A stretch of 36,873 nucleotides of DNA from Rhodospirillaceae bacterium (GTDB taxonomy: Bacteria > Pseudomonadota > Alphaproteobacteria > Bin65): contig JAPOST010000056.1 in assembly GCA_026709535.1 (NCBI GenBank), positions 1 to 36,873 on the forward strand, given 5' to 3'. How positions within the stretch are numbered: position 1 is the first letter of the stretch; every line of letters begins with the position of its first letter. A program made the translations under genes and the position numbers. The notes under the pieces were generated by a model, which made no database searches, had not been told where the DNA came from, and was given only the letters and a program-made list of their open reading frames with translations. Below are positions 16,875 through 25,831 of this stretch, one piece after another.

Positions 16875-17071
16875 GCTGAACGCCGCGGACGATAGCCGGT
16901 CGCGAGTGGAAACCAGCCGTGCGGCTTCCGAAATTCCACCGAAACTGTCCGACCAGATTTCATGAAGTTTCCAAGCTGCCGGCTCTTCCCTTGGCGCACG
17001 AATGATCGAATGTCGCTATCGGTTTGGTATTCGGCTTTTCCGAACGACTGGCCGCACCGGTGTGGAGGCGC

Positions 17072-19123
17072 TCAATCAGCCATCAGCAGATCGTCGAGAA
17101 ATTCCGATACAGGTTCGACGCCGGTTACCAACAGGTGATCGCGAGCGCGTGTACAGGCCACATAAAGCAGATGCCGTTCCGTGCTGTAGGTTTCTTCAAG
17201 GTCACCTTGGTCAGCGATATTCTCGATGCGTGATTGCAAGGGCAAGATATCGTCGTCACATGCAACGACCGCCACCGCCCGAAATTCCAGCCCCTTGGCA
17301 GCATGCATGGTACCCACCGTGACCCCCTCCGATACGCCGGTCGCTCTCCCGGTCAGTTCCTGTTCTACCAGTCCTGCGCGCCGAACGGACTCTCGCGCCC
17401 TTGATGTTTCTGCTGCCGATCTGACGAACACTGCGATTTCGGAGGGGATATAGCCTTCCTCGAAGCGTTCCTTGAGCCAGTCGGCAACGGCTGTCATCTC
17501 CTCTTCGGGTGATCCGAACGCCATGACACATGGTTTCGGACCGTTGAAGGCCGAGACCGTGCCGCTTCGTCCTTCCGTGATTCCATCCACATCGGCAAGT
17601 TTGGGCGGCAACAGGCGATCCGCCTGCCTGCGAATCTGGTGAGAGGTTCGATAGTTGACCCGCAGAGTGTGAGAGCGTCCTCGCACATCCACCCCCAACG
17701 CGCGCCAGGAAAAGGGCGTCCGGAAAATACGCTGGCCGAGATCGCCAGCAAAGAACAGCATGTCGGGATGCCCGCGACCGACGGCGGAAAGAAAGCGCAG
17801 TTCTGCGACACCGATGTCTTGAGCTTCGTCAATGACATAAAAATCGAACGGCGGGTGAACCGGTCCGGCGAAGTGGCGTTCCAGACAGCGGAACATGCGA
17901 GGTTCGGTCAGCAGCATTCGGTCATCAAGACCTTGCCGCACGGCATCGAAAATCGACCAAAGAGTCGCCCGCTGGGTTTCCGCCAAGCGGGTCTTGCGGC
18001 CGAGCCGCGTGACGTCTCGATAGGCTTCCCAACTATCCAACTGCCAAGCGTCCACGACAGTCTCCCATTCGGTCATCAGGAAATGCAAACTGAACCGGTG
18101 ATCGCCTGCATCGACAGACGCCCGTCCCATCAGTTCCCGGAGATCATCCTTCGCGACCAGCTGAAGCGGCCCGAAATTGGCTTCGTAGAGTCGCCGACCG
18201 ATGCTGCCCATCGCGTGCACCTCCAGACGCTCGGCGATTCGGGGCTGGTTCTGCACCAGATATCCCAGCCTCAGGCGCAAAGCGTTGGCAAGTGTCTCGG
18301 AAAAGGTGGCAAGGAGAATACGGGCATCGGGATGGGTACGGGCGAGATGAACCCCGCGATGCAAGGCGACAATGGTCTTTCCCGTTCCCGCCGAACCGGA
18401 TACGCGCGCCTGGCCACTGTAATGGGTCTCGACGATCCGTCGCTGCGCCGGGTGCAGAAAGACGATCCATTTTTCCCAGGGACAGTCAAGCGCGTGTCGC
18501 AGTTCTTCAACGTCTTCCACCAAACGGAACCGGCGCTGCGCATCGGGATGATCGAAGGGATCAGAATCGGCGGCGGCGGGATGCTGCTGCGCTGGTGAGC
18601 CACCCGTCGCAAGCTCCAGAAGCGCCTCTGCCGCTTCGGCTGGAAGGTGTCCTGCGAGGTCGAGCACCGTGTTTTCGTCGGCGTTTCGTACATCGTTCAG
18701 CCAGGGCTCTGGAACGCCATAGCCCAATAACTCTTCATCCGACACGGTTGCGAAGAGCGTCGGCGTGGTGACGACGGGAGATCTGGAGGAAACGTCCGCG
18801 ACTCCGTATTGAAGTGTTTCGATCTCGCGAACGGTCTCTCGGATCTCGACGATCTGAGCTGCACCGGTTTTGGGATGCCTTTCGATCCGTCTTCGTTCGG
18901 CCCAGCGATAGGCGGCATCATGATGGCCGACATAAACAAGCATGACGCTTGAGGCTGTCCGGTGAACGATCAGACGGATGGCGCGGTCGACTCGGTGAAA
19001 TGATAATCCTGGCACCGAAGGATCGACCTGTAGGTCGAAGGCCGTGGTCTTTGCCGCCTTTTGCTCTTCCCCGGTGAGCTTCGCGAGACTCGCTGTAAAG
19101 GTGTCGGCGATACGGAACTGCAT
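17072..19123 (-). CDS. SF1 (UvrD/PcrA-like) helicase with RelE-like N-terminal domain
   Basis: 683 residues. Residues 1-80 look like a RelE/YafQ-type fold: FRIADTFTASLAKL then FHRVDRAIRLIVHR and MLVYVGHHDAAYRWAERRRI, the usual helix-then-strands ending in a His/Tyr/Trp-rich segment. The rest is a superfamily 1 helicase: Walker A GSAGTGKT (243-250), DEAQD (432-436), VNYRTS motif IV-type segment, GTMHAAKGLEF (motif V) and YVACTRARDHLLVTG (motif VI). It is the last gene of the operon, starting one base after the stop of the protease gene. A DNA-translocating effector or regulator role is inferred from context; whether the RelE-like part is an active RNase is unknown. Confidence 0.85.
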   Translation of the reverse strand: MQFRIADTFTASLAKLTGEEQKAAKTTAFDLQVDPSVPGLSFHRVDRAIRLIVHRTASSVMLVYVGHHDAAYRWAERRRIERHPKTGAAQIVEIRETVREIETLQYGVADVSSRSPVVTTPTLFATVSDEELLGYGVPEPWLNDVRNADENTVLDLAGHLPAEAAEALLELATGGSPAQQHPAAADSDPFDHPDAQRRFRLVEDVEELRHALDCPWEKWIVFLHPAQRRIVETHYSGQARVSGSAGTGKTIVALHRGVHLARTHPDARILLATFSETLANALRLRLGYLVQNQPRIAERLEVHAMGSIGRRLYEANFGPLQLVAKDDLRELMGRASVDAGDHRFSLHFLMTEWETVVDAWQLDSWEAYRDVTRLGRKTRLAETQRATLWSIFDAVRQGLDDRMLLTEPRMFRCLERHFAGPVHPPFDFYVIDEAQDIGVAELRFLSAVGRGHPDMLFFAGDLGQRIFRTPFSWRALGVDVRGRSHTLRVNYRTSHQIRRQADRLLPPKLADVDGITEGRSGTVSAFNGPKPCVMAFGSPEEEMTAVADWLKERFEEGYIPSEIAVFVRSAAETSRARESVRRAGLVEQELTGRATGVSEGVTVGTMHAAKGLEFRAVAVVACDDDILPLQSRIENIADQGDLEETYSTERHLLYVACTRARDHLLVTGVEPVSEFLDDLLMAD

Positions 19124-19124
19124 T

Positions 19125-21629
19125 TCAGGACCCGACAGTTACAGGCGTGTCTATGCGGTCCGCTACGGCGGTGTATAGATCGACATCCGTTTCCGGCGCC
19201 CGGATGCTGACGACCAGGGAGTAACGCGCTGTTTGATCGTACCGTTCCAAGTTTGGACGCGTTCGCCACCAGCCCATCGCAGGGTAGACGGCTATGTGTC
19301 CTCGACTTGCAAGATCGGCAGCGCTTCCGCGCCAGACATCCCCATGCAAAGAGCCTCTATGACGATTCTGTGCGCCGATCAGCCACGCCGTGTCTCCATG
19401 GCTCCGTGCACGCCCTTCCTCTTCGTCCCGGGCCGCTGCGTTGATCCGGCCTCGAAACGCATCGATTGATTCGAGGGGTCTTTTCACATCGAACCGAAGG
19501 CCATGGGACGCGTACCGGTATCGTGAAGCGACACCCCTCTGCGAAGGGTTCGGTTCGACGAAATAGGAGAGCGTCACGCGCATCTCAACTTGAGTCTCTC
19601 CCATATCCTCAAGTATGTCGACAGGCCATGGCAGAGCGTGGACATGCATGTCGCGCGTGGTAACCCGGCCTCCCGGCTCCCTCCTGAAGGGGTGAAGCCT
19701 CTCTTGCACCACCATGGTCAGGGAATTGGAGACGCTCCAAAGAGCGCGGCGAAGATCGGGCACTCCAAACCCGCAACGCCTCACCAGGGCCTGGTAGTCG
19801 GCTCTCGACGGGTTCCCACCTGCAGGCAGGAACATGCGTTCCATGGCGCCGGTCCATTCCGCAGAGTGGACGATGAGAGCACGGACCGCTTCCGGCCACA
19901 GCCCGGGATACTCGGCCATCACTTGGGCTGCGAGCCGGGATGCAAGTGCGGTCGCCGCGCTCGTGGCGTTCGTCGTTGTAAGGGGCCGGTCTACGGGAAG
20001 ATGGTGAGTCGTCAAGAGGCTGAGACTCGGCATCGGAACCGGTCCCAATGCGTCTTCGGCCGCGTTACCTCCTTCGCACACCACGTCCGGCTTGAACGGC
20101 CAATACCGCTGCCAACTGACGGATGTTGTGCTGAACGGGCTAAGGCCGCCATCGGGAGCGATCGGCGTGTAGGCGCCCGCATCCGGTTCGGTGATCCGGA
20201 CAAGCTCCGTAAAGGCGCCGACCGTGAGAGCGTTCCAGGCCTGGGCCGGGTCATGCACTCCGTCGGTCTCGTTGCTGGCCGGATATTGGGACCACGCGTA
20301 GGGGTCGATGACATTTCCCGCCGAGACGATGAGCAGGCGTGGTTGAGCCCCGTAACCGTCCATATCCGCAGCCAGCGAATCGAGCACTGCGGACCACGCG
20401 GACGGTTGCCCCCGATCCCGGTTGTCCCGGGCCGTGACGGCCATGCCGAAGACCCTTGGTCGGGCCGGAGCGGTGATTTCAGGTCGGCTCACCGCCTCGA
20501 TTGTGAGAAGACCGTGGTGGCGGGAATCGTTTCCGCCGGCGCCGTCGTGCGGCAACAGCTTTACCGATTCGAGGCGATGACTGACTTCTATCGGGCTTCG
20601 GCTGCCGAGTTGTTCCGTCAGGTTTCCAGCCAAGGCCAGTCCGGCCATCTCGGTACCGTGACCGTGGGCGTCGTCGGTTCCCCACGCCGGCTCGACAGTA
20701 TGCAGATCGGTTACGGCGAGCGCGGGCGCGAGGAGAGGGTGGCCCCGGTTGACGCCCGTGTCGAGCAGGCAGACATGAGGCGCCGAGTTGCCATCGGGCG
20801 TGAAACGGGTTCGGGCCAGCAGATCCTCAAGCCACTCGCGTTGCTCTTCGGGTGCAAGGGAATCGAAGAAATCCGCCGTCTCTTTCGGCCGCCGAAGTTC
20901 AGCGATGCTGTTGAGCGTGAGGATGGAGTTCTGCATCTCCGCGACGGAGGCGCGAACCAGCAGCACCGAACGCTCCGGGAATTTCAGTTCTCCCTGCGCG
21001 ACCACCATTCCCTGAGCTGCCGCGAGGCGGCGAAAGGAGGCAAGCACGGCCTCCCGTTGTTTCCGGATCGGCAGCCAGACTTCCCACCACAGGGGGCCTT
21101 CGTCTTCGTCTGGAAATTCTTCGGCATCATCCGTCCAGAGTGCGTGGAGGCCGGCTGCCCGGATCTGTCGAATGGCGTCGATCAAGCGCTGGTTATCGCG
21201 AGGCCGGTCGATGCTGTCCCGCTTCTCTGACAGATAGTCGCCAATAAGGCCTTCAAAATGAGTGAGCTTGCCATCAGGAACGAAAACGGTTGCGTGCGTG
21301 CGGTTTTCTTCCTGGCGAACGTTCAGCAACTCGATGCCCTGGTGTTCCCGGGCGAGGCTCTCGAAAGCCAGTTCGATATCAGGGAAGCTTTTGAATTCGA
21401 CCTGAAGACCAAGCCCATCCTCAAGCCCGGCTTCCCTTTGGGCATCGCCCGCGGCGGCCGCCTCGTTTCGCAGTTCCTCGATTTGGCGCTTCAGGTCGCC
21501 CGCGTGCTGAGCGCGGTTTCGAGCCGGAATCGGTGACCGACTACCTCTGCCTTGCGATCGATAAGCCTCTGTTTCGGTCACTCCTTCAAGGATGAAGTGC
21601 CGACGTCTCTCGTCTATTCCGTTCGGCAT
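19125..21629 (-). CDS. ietS: subtilisin-like serine protease of IetS type
   Basis: 834 residues. The first 280 residues form a mixed alpha/beta region with no signal peptide, so it is cytoplasmic. The S8 catalytic set is complete: Asp290 in LLDTGVN, His324 in GHGTEMAG, oxyanion Asn439 in SAGN and Ser557 in TSAATALAS. A C-terminal region of about 200 residues follows. S8 proteases paired with a small AAA+ ATPase form the IetAS module, first described as a plasmid toxin-antitoxin pair in Agrobacterium and later reported as anti-phage; in that scheme the protease is the toxic partner. It lies 18 bp after the ATPase gene and one base before the helicase gene. The cellular substrate is unknown. 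Confidence 0.85.
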   Translation of the reverse strand: MPNGIDERRRHFILEGVTETEAYRSQGRGSRSPIPARNRAQHAGDLKRQIEELRNEAAAAGDAQREAGLEDGLGLQVEFKSFPDIELAFESLAREHQGIELLNVRQEENRTHATVFVPDGKLTHFEGLIGDYLSEKRDSIDRPRDNQRLIDAIRQIRAAGLHALWTDDAEEFPDEDEGPLWWEVWLPIRKQREAVLASFRRLAAAQGMVVAQGELKFPERSVLLVRASVAEMQNSILTLNSIAELRRPKETADFFDSLAPEEQREWLEDLLARTRFTPDGNSAPHVCLLDTGVNRGHPLLAPALAVTDLHTVEPAWGTDDAHGHGTEMAGLALAGNLTEQLGSRSPIEVSHRLESVKLLPHDGAGGNDSRHHGLLTIEAVSRPEITAPARPRVFGMAVTARDNRDRGQPSAWSAVLDSLAADMDGYGAQPRLLIVSAGNVIDPYAWSQYPASNETDGVHDPAQAWNALTVGAFTELVRITEPDAGAYTPIAPDGGLSPFSTTSVSWQRYWPFKPDVVCEGGNAAEDALGPVPMPSLSLLTTHHLPVDRPLTTTNATSAATALASRLAAQVMAEYPGLWPEAVRALIVHSAEWTGAMERMFLPAGGNPSRADYQALVRRCGFGVPDLRRALWSVSNSLTMVVQERLHPFRREPGGRVTTRDMHVHALPWPVDILEDMGETQVEMRVTLSYFVEPNPSQRGVASRYRYASHGLRFDVKRPLESIDAFRGRINAAARDEEEGRARSHGDTAWLIGAQNRHRGSLHGDVWRGSAADLASRGHIAVYPAMGWWRTRPNLERYDQTARYSLVVSIRAPETDVDLYTAVADRIDTPVTVGS

Positions 21630-21647
21630 GCTACGATCGAGTGCCCC

Positions 21648-22418
21648 TTACAACACAGTCTTGTCATTCAGCCTATCGGAGATGGTCTTGCGCTCCTCCA
21701 GCATGACCAGGATGTCCGGTTCCCGGACGCAGTCGCGTCGATTGATCAATGCATCCTTGAGCACCTCGTCGGCGGCACGCGCGACTTCCGCGTAATTCAA
21801 TCCTGTCGCAGCTTTGGCGAGCCTCGCCCATTGAGTTGTCTCCTCGGTGCAGCTTGCAAGGCGTACCTTGAGAAGCTTTGCGATTTGCGCTTGGACGGGA
21901 AGATCGTAGTGCAGCACGTCATCGAAGCGCCGAAACAGCGCCGGATCAAGGAGGTCCGGATGATTGGTCGCCGCAATGACAAGGCTGTGGGAGCGATCCT
22001 GCTCAATCATTTGAAGAAAGCTGTTCAGCACCCGGCGAATCTCGCCTACGTCGTTGGCCAGCCCGCGCTGCGAGCCGATCGCATCGAATTCGTCGAAGAA
22101 GTAGACACCCCGAGTCTTTGCCGTAGCGTCGAAGACCTGCCTGAGCTTGGCCGCCGTTTCCCCCATGAACTTGGTAATGAGACCATCGAGCCTGACCTGC
22201 AGGAGTGGGAGGCCGAGTTCGCCGGCGAGGACGGAAGCTGTCAGTGTCTTGCCCGTTCCCGATGGGCCAACCAGTAACAGTTTGCGTCTTGGAGCAAGGC
22301 CATGCTCCAGAATGCGGCCGGCATGGCGTTGCTCTCGGATGACACGCTGGATCTGGGCGGAGAGCTCTTCCCCCAGAATCATTTCTCCTAGCCGGGCATT
22401 TGGATAAGAATCTTCCAA
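21648..22418 (-). CDS. ietA: AAA+ ATPase core, IetA type (3' part of a frameshifted gene)
   Basis: 256 residues if begun at the in-frame TTG 22418. It contains Walker A GPSGTGKT (51-58), the pore-like loop DGLITKFMGE, Walker B VYFFDE (105-110), AATNHPDLLDPALFRRFD (sensor 1 and arginine finger) and a C-terminal helical lid. The frame is open upstream of 22418 without a start (reading GRPRGELATLL just before it), and the missing N-terminal helical domain is encoded in the adjacent frame at 22427-22642. The two parts together would make a normal IetA-like ATPase of about 330 residues, so a one-base deletion, a sequencing error or recoding is likely. In IetAS the ATPase is the antitoxin or regulator of the S8 protease encoded next. 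Confidence 0.85.
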   Translation of the reverse strand: MEDSYPNARLGEMILGEELSAQIQRVIREQRHAGRILEHGLAPRRKLLLVGPSGTGKTLTASVLAGELGLPLLQVRLDGLITKFMGETAAKLRQVFDATAKTRGVYFFDEFDAIGSQRGLANDVGEIRRVLNSFLQMIEQDRSHSLVIAATNHPDLLDPALFRRFDDVLHYDLPVQAQIAKLLKVRLASCTEETTQWARLAKAATGLNYAEVARAADEVLKDALINRRDCVREPDILVMLEERKTISDRLNDKTVL

Positions 22419-22426
22419 AAGGGTCG

Positions 22427-22642
22427 CTAACTCGCCGCGCGGGCGTCCGATGTGGGCACAGGCGAACCCAAGCCGCGTCGGCTCTTGGCATCGTCGATGA
22501 TGGCGCGCAGTTCTTGGGCGAGCTTACCATGGCCGCGCTTCGCCTCATGGGCGGCGACCTGCATTGCAACCGAGTAGAAGCGGTCGTCATCGCCGTCCAG
22601 GTGCGATTTCAGCAACGCCTTGACGTGTTCGGCACTAGCCAC
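22427..22642 (-). CDS. ietA: N-terminal helical domain of the IetA-like ATPase (5' part, frame-shifted)
   Basis: 71 residues from GTG 22642, with GGGAG about eight bases upstream. The sequence ASAEHVKALLKSH, then DDRFYSVAMQVAAHEAKRGH and KLAQELRAIIDDA, is the helical N-terminus normally joined to the small AAA+ ATPases of S8-protease modules. The stop at 22427 falls just after PVPTSDARAAS, where the alternative frame reads on into the ATPase core. Moving between frames needs a -1 shift somewhere in roughly 22430-22470. It starts 30 bp after the methyltransferase stop. Confidence 0.7.
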   Translation of the reverse strand: MASAEHVKALLKSHLDGDDDRFYSVAMQVAAHEAKRGHGKLAQELRAIIDDAKSRRGLGSPVPTSDARAAS

Positions 22643-22672
22643 AGGGCTTCTCCCGGTATTGGGCCAAATGCG

Positions 22673-25450
22673 TTACACCCGAAATACCTTCATCGCCTCG
22701 TCACCGAGGTGATTGATGACCTTGACGGCGATCCGACCGGAGGCAGGTTTGGGAAACGGGCGAGAGATGTCGCTGTTCAGTGTGGCCCAAGCGTCGGGGT
22801 CGATCTCGGCCTTGAGCGTTGTCTTGAGCGCCTTGTAGGGGTCGTTCGCACCGAGGAAATAGGCGTGGCGGACGAAAAAGCTCTCCTCGTTATAGTCGGA
22901 GTCGACGAACCAACAGGCGATTCCCTCCGCGCCGTCGCTCCGCACCTCACCGGTGTTGGGGTGAAAGACATCGACACCGTTGATCCGTACTCGGATGTTG
23001 TCGACATCCTCACTGAGGATGTCTATGTCCGGCTCGCCGAAGATAACGAAGAGGTTGCCCTTGCCGGTGTTCTTCAGGTCGCCGGCCATGTGGAGGTCGG
23101 CGTTCATGCGCGCCTTCAGTACCGGGATACGACCGAGGTTCTCGAACTCGGCCGCGTGGGCGTCATAGCTGAAGGCACAGGCAATCAGCACGTCGAACCC
23201 GGCATTGGCCGCCTCCCGCGCAGCGGCAAGCAGATCCTCTCGGGCAACGGTGCCGAACTCGGGCCCGATAAAGACGCCGGCGCGGCGCGTAGCGCCAGTC
23301 TCGCCATCACCCTCCACATAGCGCCCTTCGGCGCAAACATAATGGCCGGGCCAAGGAGAGAGCGCAGCGAATTCGATGCGATCCGCCTTATGCGCCTGCT
23401 GCACTCCGGCGGTCTTCAGGTTCTCCAGGATTATCTCGGTGAAGTTGGGGGCCTCGCCGTAGCCGAGCTTCTTGTCGGTGAGTGCCGAGAAAACTTCATC
23501 GTTTTCGTCCACGGCGAGCATCCTGTGAGGACTTGCACTCTCGACCGTGAAAGGACCGGCGACGCGGATGCGGTTTCTGTCCTCATATGGCTTATCGTAA
23601 AGATACTCTTGGTCCGCCTTGGCGGCGATGGAGGCATCGATTTCCTTTTGCCGAGCGATGCGCGCTTCCCACCATTGGGCATGCACGGTCGCTGCATCGG
23701 CCGACCAGCCACCGCCCACTTCGCGGGGGATTTCCCACTCCTCCCACTGCTTGCCGAGGGCTGCATTGAGTTGGGCGCGGAGCGGCTCCAAGGTCTCTTG
23801 CCACTTCTCCCAGATTACGTCGATCTCGGTATTGTTCGCGATGGATTTGAGCGTGATATGCGGCACGCGCTCATAGACGAAGCCCTGCCGGATATCGCCG
23901 GCCGTCGGCGCTTCCGAGGGCGGACGGCGCGTGATCTCGCCTTCCTTGCGCTGCCCTTCCGGGCTGTCGGCCAGCAAATACCAGGGATAGCGCGCGCCCA
24001 TCACCCGCGCGCGCGCCAGCGCCAGCGCCACGCGGGAGGTGTCAATGGTGATCCAGCGCCGCCCCCATTGCTCCGCGACATAAGCGGTGGTGCCGGAGCC
24101 GCAGGTAGGGTCCAGCACGAGGTCGCCAGGGTCGGTGGTCATCAGGATGCAGCGTTCAAGAACTCGCGGGTGAGTTTGGACCACATAAACCTTTTCCATG
24201 CCGAAACCGCTTATGCCGGTATCAAGCCAGCCGGATCCCATCGGAAAATACGGCGCATCGTCAAAATACCTTACATATCTGGGTGTATTTCCAATTCGGA
24301 TAATACGACCAGACTTCTTTAATCTTTCGATACCAGAACGATTGGATTTCCATCCTCCCTTTTGTGGTTCTTGGATTGATACACCATCTAAAGAAAAGGG
24401 AAAAATCGTCGTTTCGTTTCCAGTTTGTGAGGTTAAATCTCCATGCGCGAATACCCTTCCTTCATTGTCATCATCAAGCGATCGAAATGAACCATCTAAA
24501 CGCATAGAGAAATTATATTGTGTAGCTCCAGACTCTCCTAATCTTCTCTTCAAATATGGACGCCGAAATTTTACCGCCTCTATATCTTTAGCAAACCAAA
24601 CAAGATAGTCAAAAGTTTCGTCTAGGAACTTTCCTCCTAATCCTGAAGTTTTGGAAAACTTGATAGAGACGACAAAATTCTCTTCCCCAAACACCTCATC
24701 CATCAACGCCCGTACGCGATGCACGTTCTCATCCCCGATCTGAACAAAGACTGAGCCGCTGTCCGTCAGCAAATCTCGCGCTACAGTCAGCCGGTCTCGA
24801 AGATAGGTGAGGTAGGAGTGCATGCCATCGCGCCAGGTGTCGCGAAACGCCTTTATCTGCTCTGGCTCGCGGGTAATGTGATCCTCCTTGCCGTCCGTCA
24901 CATCGCGACTGGTGGTGGACCACTGGAAGTTCGAGTTGAACTTGATGCCGTAGGGTGGATCGATGTAGATGCACTGTACCTTGCCACGCAGGCCTTCGCG
25001 CTCCGCCAGCGAGGCCATGACCTGCAGGCTGTCGCCGAGGATCATGCGGTTCGACCAGTTAGCATCGTGCTTGTAGAATTCGGTGCGCGCAGCTTCGCTC
25101 GGCAAGCCGTTGAAATCGGCAAACAGGTTGGGAATTTCCGGCGACTCTTCATCCCGCCGCTCCCTGGTCTGACACAGCAGGTCGTCAATCAGGACCTTGG
25201 GGTGCACCTTCTCCTGGATGTAGAGAGGTGGCGCCTGGACGACGAGTTCGGCAGCATCCTGTTCGTCCTTGCCGCGCCACACCAGTTGCGGGTCGAGGTC
25301 ACGGTTGCGGCGCTCGTAGGCCACTCGGATCGGCTTCTTGTCCTCCTCCGCCATGACGGGTTGGTATTCAGCGGTCGGGATGTTGCGCCGTTGCGCCTCG
25401 TCATGGGTCAGCGTCTCGACGGATTTCGGTCTTGCAGGCCTGCGCGCCAT
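22673..25450 (-). CDS. type III-like adenine-specific DNA methyltransferase (Mod)
   Basis: 925 residues. Catalytic motif IV DPPYG is at 164-168 and the AdoMet-binding motif I DPTCGSGTT at 447-455, the order of beta-class N6-adenine methyltransferases such as type III Mod. The target-recognition region lies between them. A long C-terminal half (500-925) is conserved in appearance but without named motifs. It should mark the host's own sites so that the restriction subunit encoded upstream does not cut them, and in type III systems also supplies sequence recognition to Res. Its ATG directly abuts the HepT stop (TAGATG). DNA for residues about 254-404 is much more AT-rich than the rest. Confidence 0.92.
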   Translation of the reverse strand: MARRPARPKSVETLTHDEAQRRNIPTAEYQPVMAEEDKKPIRVAYERRNRDLDPQLVWRGKDEQDAAELVVQAPPLYIQEKVHPKVLIDDLLCQTRERRDEESPEIPNLFADFNGLPSEAARTEFYKHDANWSNRMILGDSLQVMASLAEREGLRGKVQCIYIDPPYGIKFNSNFQWSTTSRDVTDGKEDHITREPEQIKAFRDTWRDGMHSYLTYLRDRLTVARDLLTDSGSVFVQIGDENVHRVRALMDEVFGEENFVVSIKFSKTSGLGGKFLDETFDYLVWFAKDIEAVKFRRPYLKRRLGESGATQYNFSMRLDGSFRSLDDDNEGRVFAHGDLTSQTGNETTIFPFSLDGVSIQEPQKGGWKSNRSGIERLKKSGRIIRIGNTPRYVRYFDDAPYFPMGSGWLDTGISGFGMEKVYVVQTHPRVLERCILMTTDPGDLVLDPTCGSGTTAYVAEQWGRRWITIDTSRVALALARARVMGARYPWYLLADSPEGQRKEGEITRRPPSEAPTAGDIRQGFVYERVPHITLKSIANNTEIDVIWEKWQETLEPLRAQLNAALGKQWEEWEIPREVGGGWSADAATVHAQWWEARIARQKEIDASIAAKADQEYLYDKPYEDRNRIRVAGPFTVESASPHRMLAVDENDEVFSALTDKKLGYGEAPNFTEIILENLKTAGVQQAHKADRIEFAALSPWPGHYVCAEGRYVEGDGETGATRRAGVFIGPEFGTVAREDLLAAAREAANAGFDVLIACAFSYDAHAAEFENLGRIPVLKARMNADLHMAGDLKNTGKGNLFVIFGEPDIDILSEDVDNIRVRINGVDVFHPNTGEVRSDGAEGIACWFVDSDYNEESFFVRHAYFLGANDPYKALKTTLKAEIDPDAWATLNSDISRPFPKPASGRIAVKVINHLGDEAMKVFRV
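24240..24690. other. AT-rich insert within the methyltransferase gene (target-recognition region)
   Basis: This stretch is near 40% GC by eye, against roughly 60% on both sides, with abrupt edges. It encodes residues about 254-404 between catalytic motifs IV and I, where beta-class enzymes keep the target-recognition domain. The reading frame is intact. The pattern suggests replacement of the specificity domain by recombination. Confidence 0.6.
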
Positions 25451-25831
25451 CTACTCGTCTTCCCTTCCGGCGGTCTCGATCAGATGTCGCAACTGCGGCA
25501 AGAGACTCGGAATATCCTTCGTGACAATATCCCAGACTATGTCGTCGTCTATGCGGAAATAAGCATGTGCCAGTCGGTTGCGGAAACTCACGATGCGCCG
25601 CCAGTCGATTTTCGGGAATGCATCCCGAACCCCCAGGGGAATGTGCGATGCCGCCTCGCCGATCAATTCCAGATTGCGCAGAACGGCATGATAGGTCCGG
25701 GCGTCTTCGACAAATACGGCCATGTCCATACCATCGGTAAAAGACACGACATTTTCTCCGAATTGGATCATGTCCCGGACATACTGATGCCAGCCGCGTG
25801 ACGACCCACCGTCGTCAGACATGGATAGCAT
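25451..25831 (-). CDS. hepT: HepT-like HEPN toxin (DUF86)
   Basis: About 126 residues. The helical HEPN core ends in FRNRLAHAYFRID, containing RX4HXY (Arg81, His86, Tyr88, counted from the internal Met at 25822), the catalytic motif of HepT RNases and the site that the MntA antitoxin AMPylates on tyrosine in the characterised Shewanella pair. HepT acts on RNA in the cytoplasm when not neutralised. Three closely spaced ATGs exist (25843, 25831, 25822); 25831 is chosen for a GGAG just upstream, 25822 gives the family's typical N-terminus. The gene overlaps the end of the restriction gene, whose C-terminus is an MntA-like domain, and abuts the Mod start. Confidence 0.9.
   Translation of the reverse strand: MLSMSDDGGSSRGWHQYVRDMIQFGENVVSFTDGMDMAVFVEDARTYHAVLRNLELIGEAASHIPLGVRDAFPKIDWRRIVSFRNRLAHAYFRIDDDIVWDIVTKDIPSLLPQLRHLIETAGREDE

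Noticed and set aside
19590-21230. 546-codon rightward frame opposite the protease
   Set aside because: It is the antisense of the subtilisin-like protease, whose catalytic motifs are all present on the leftward strand.
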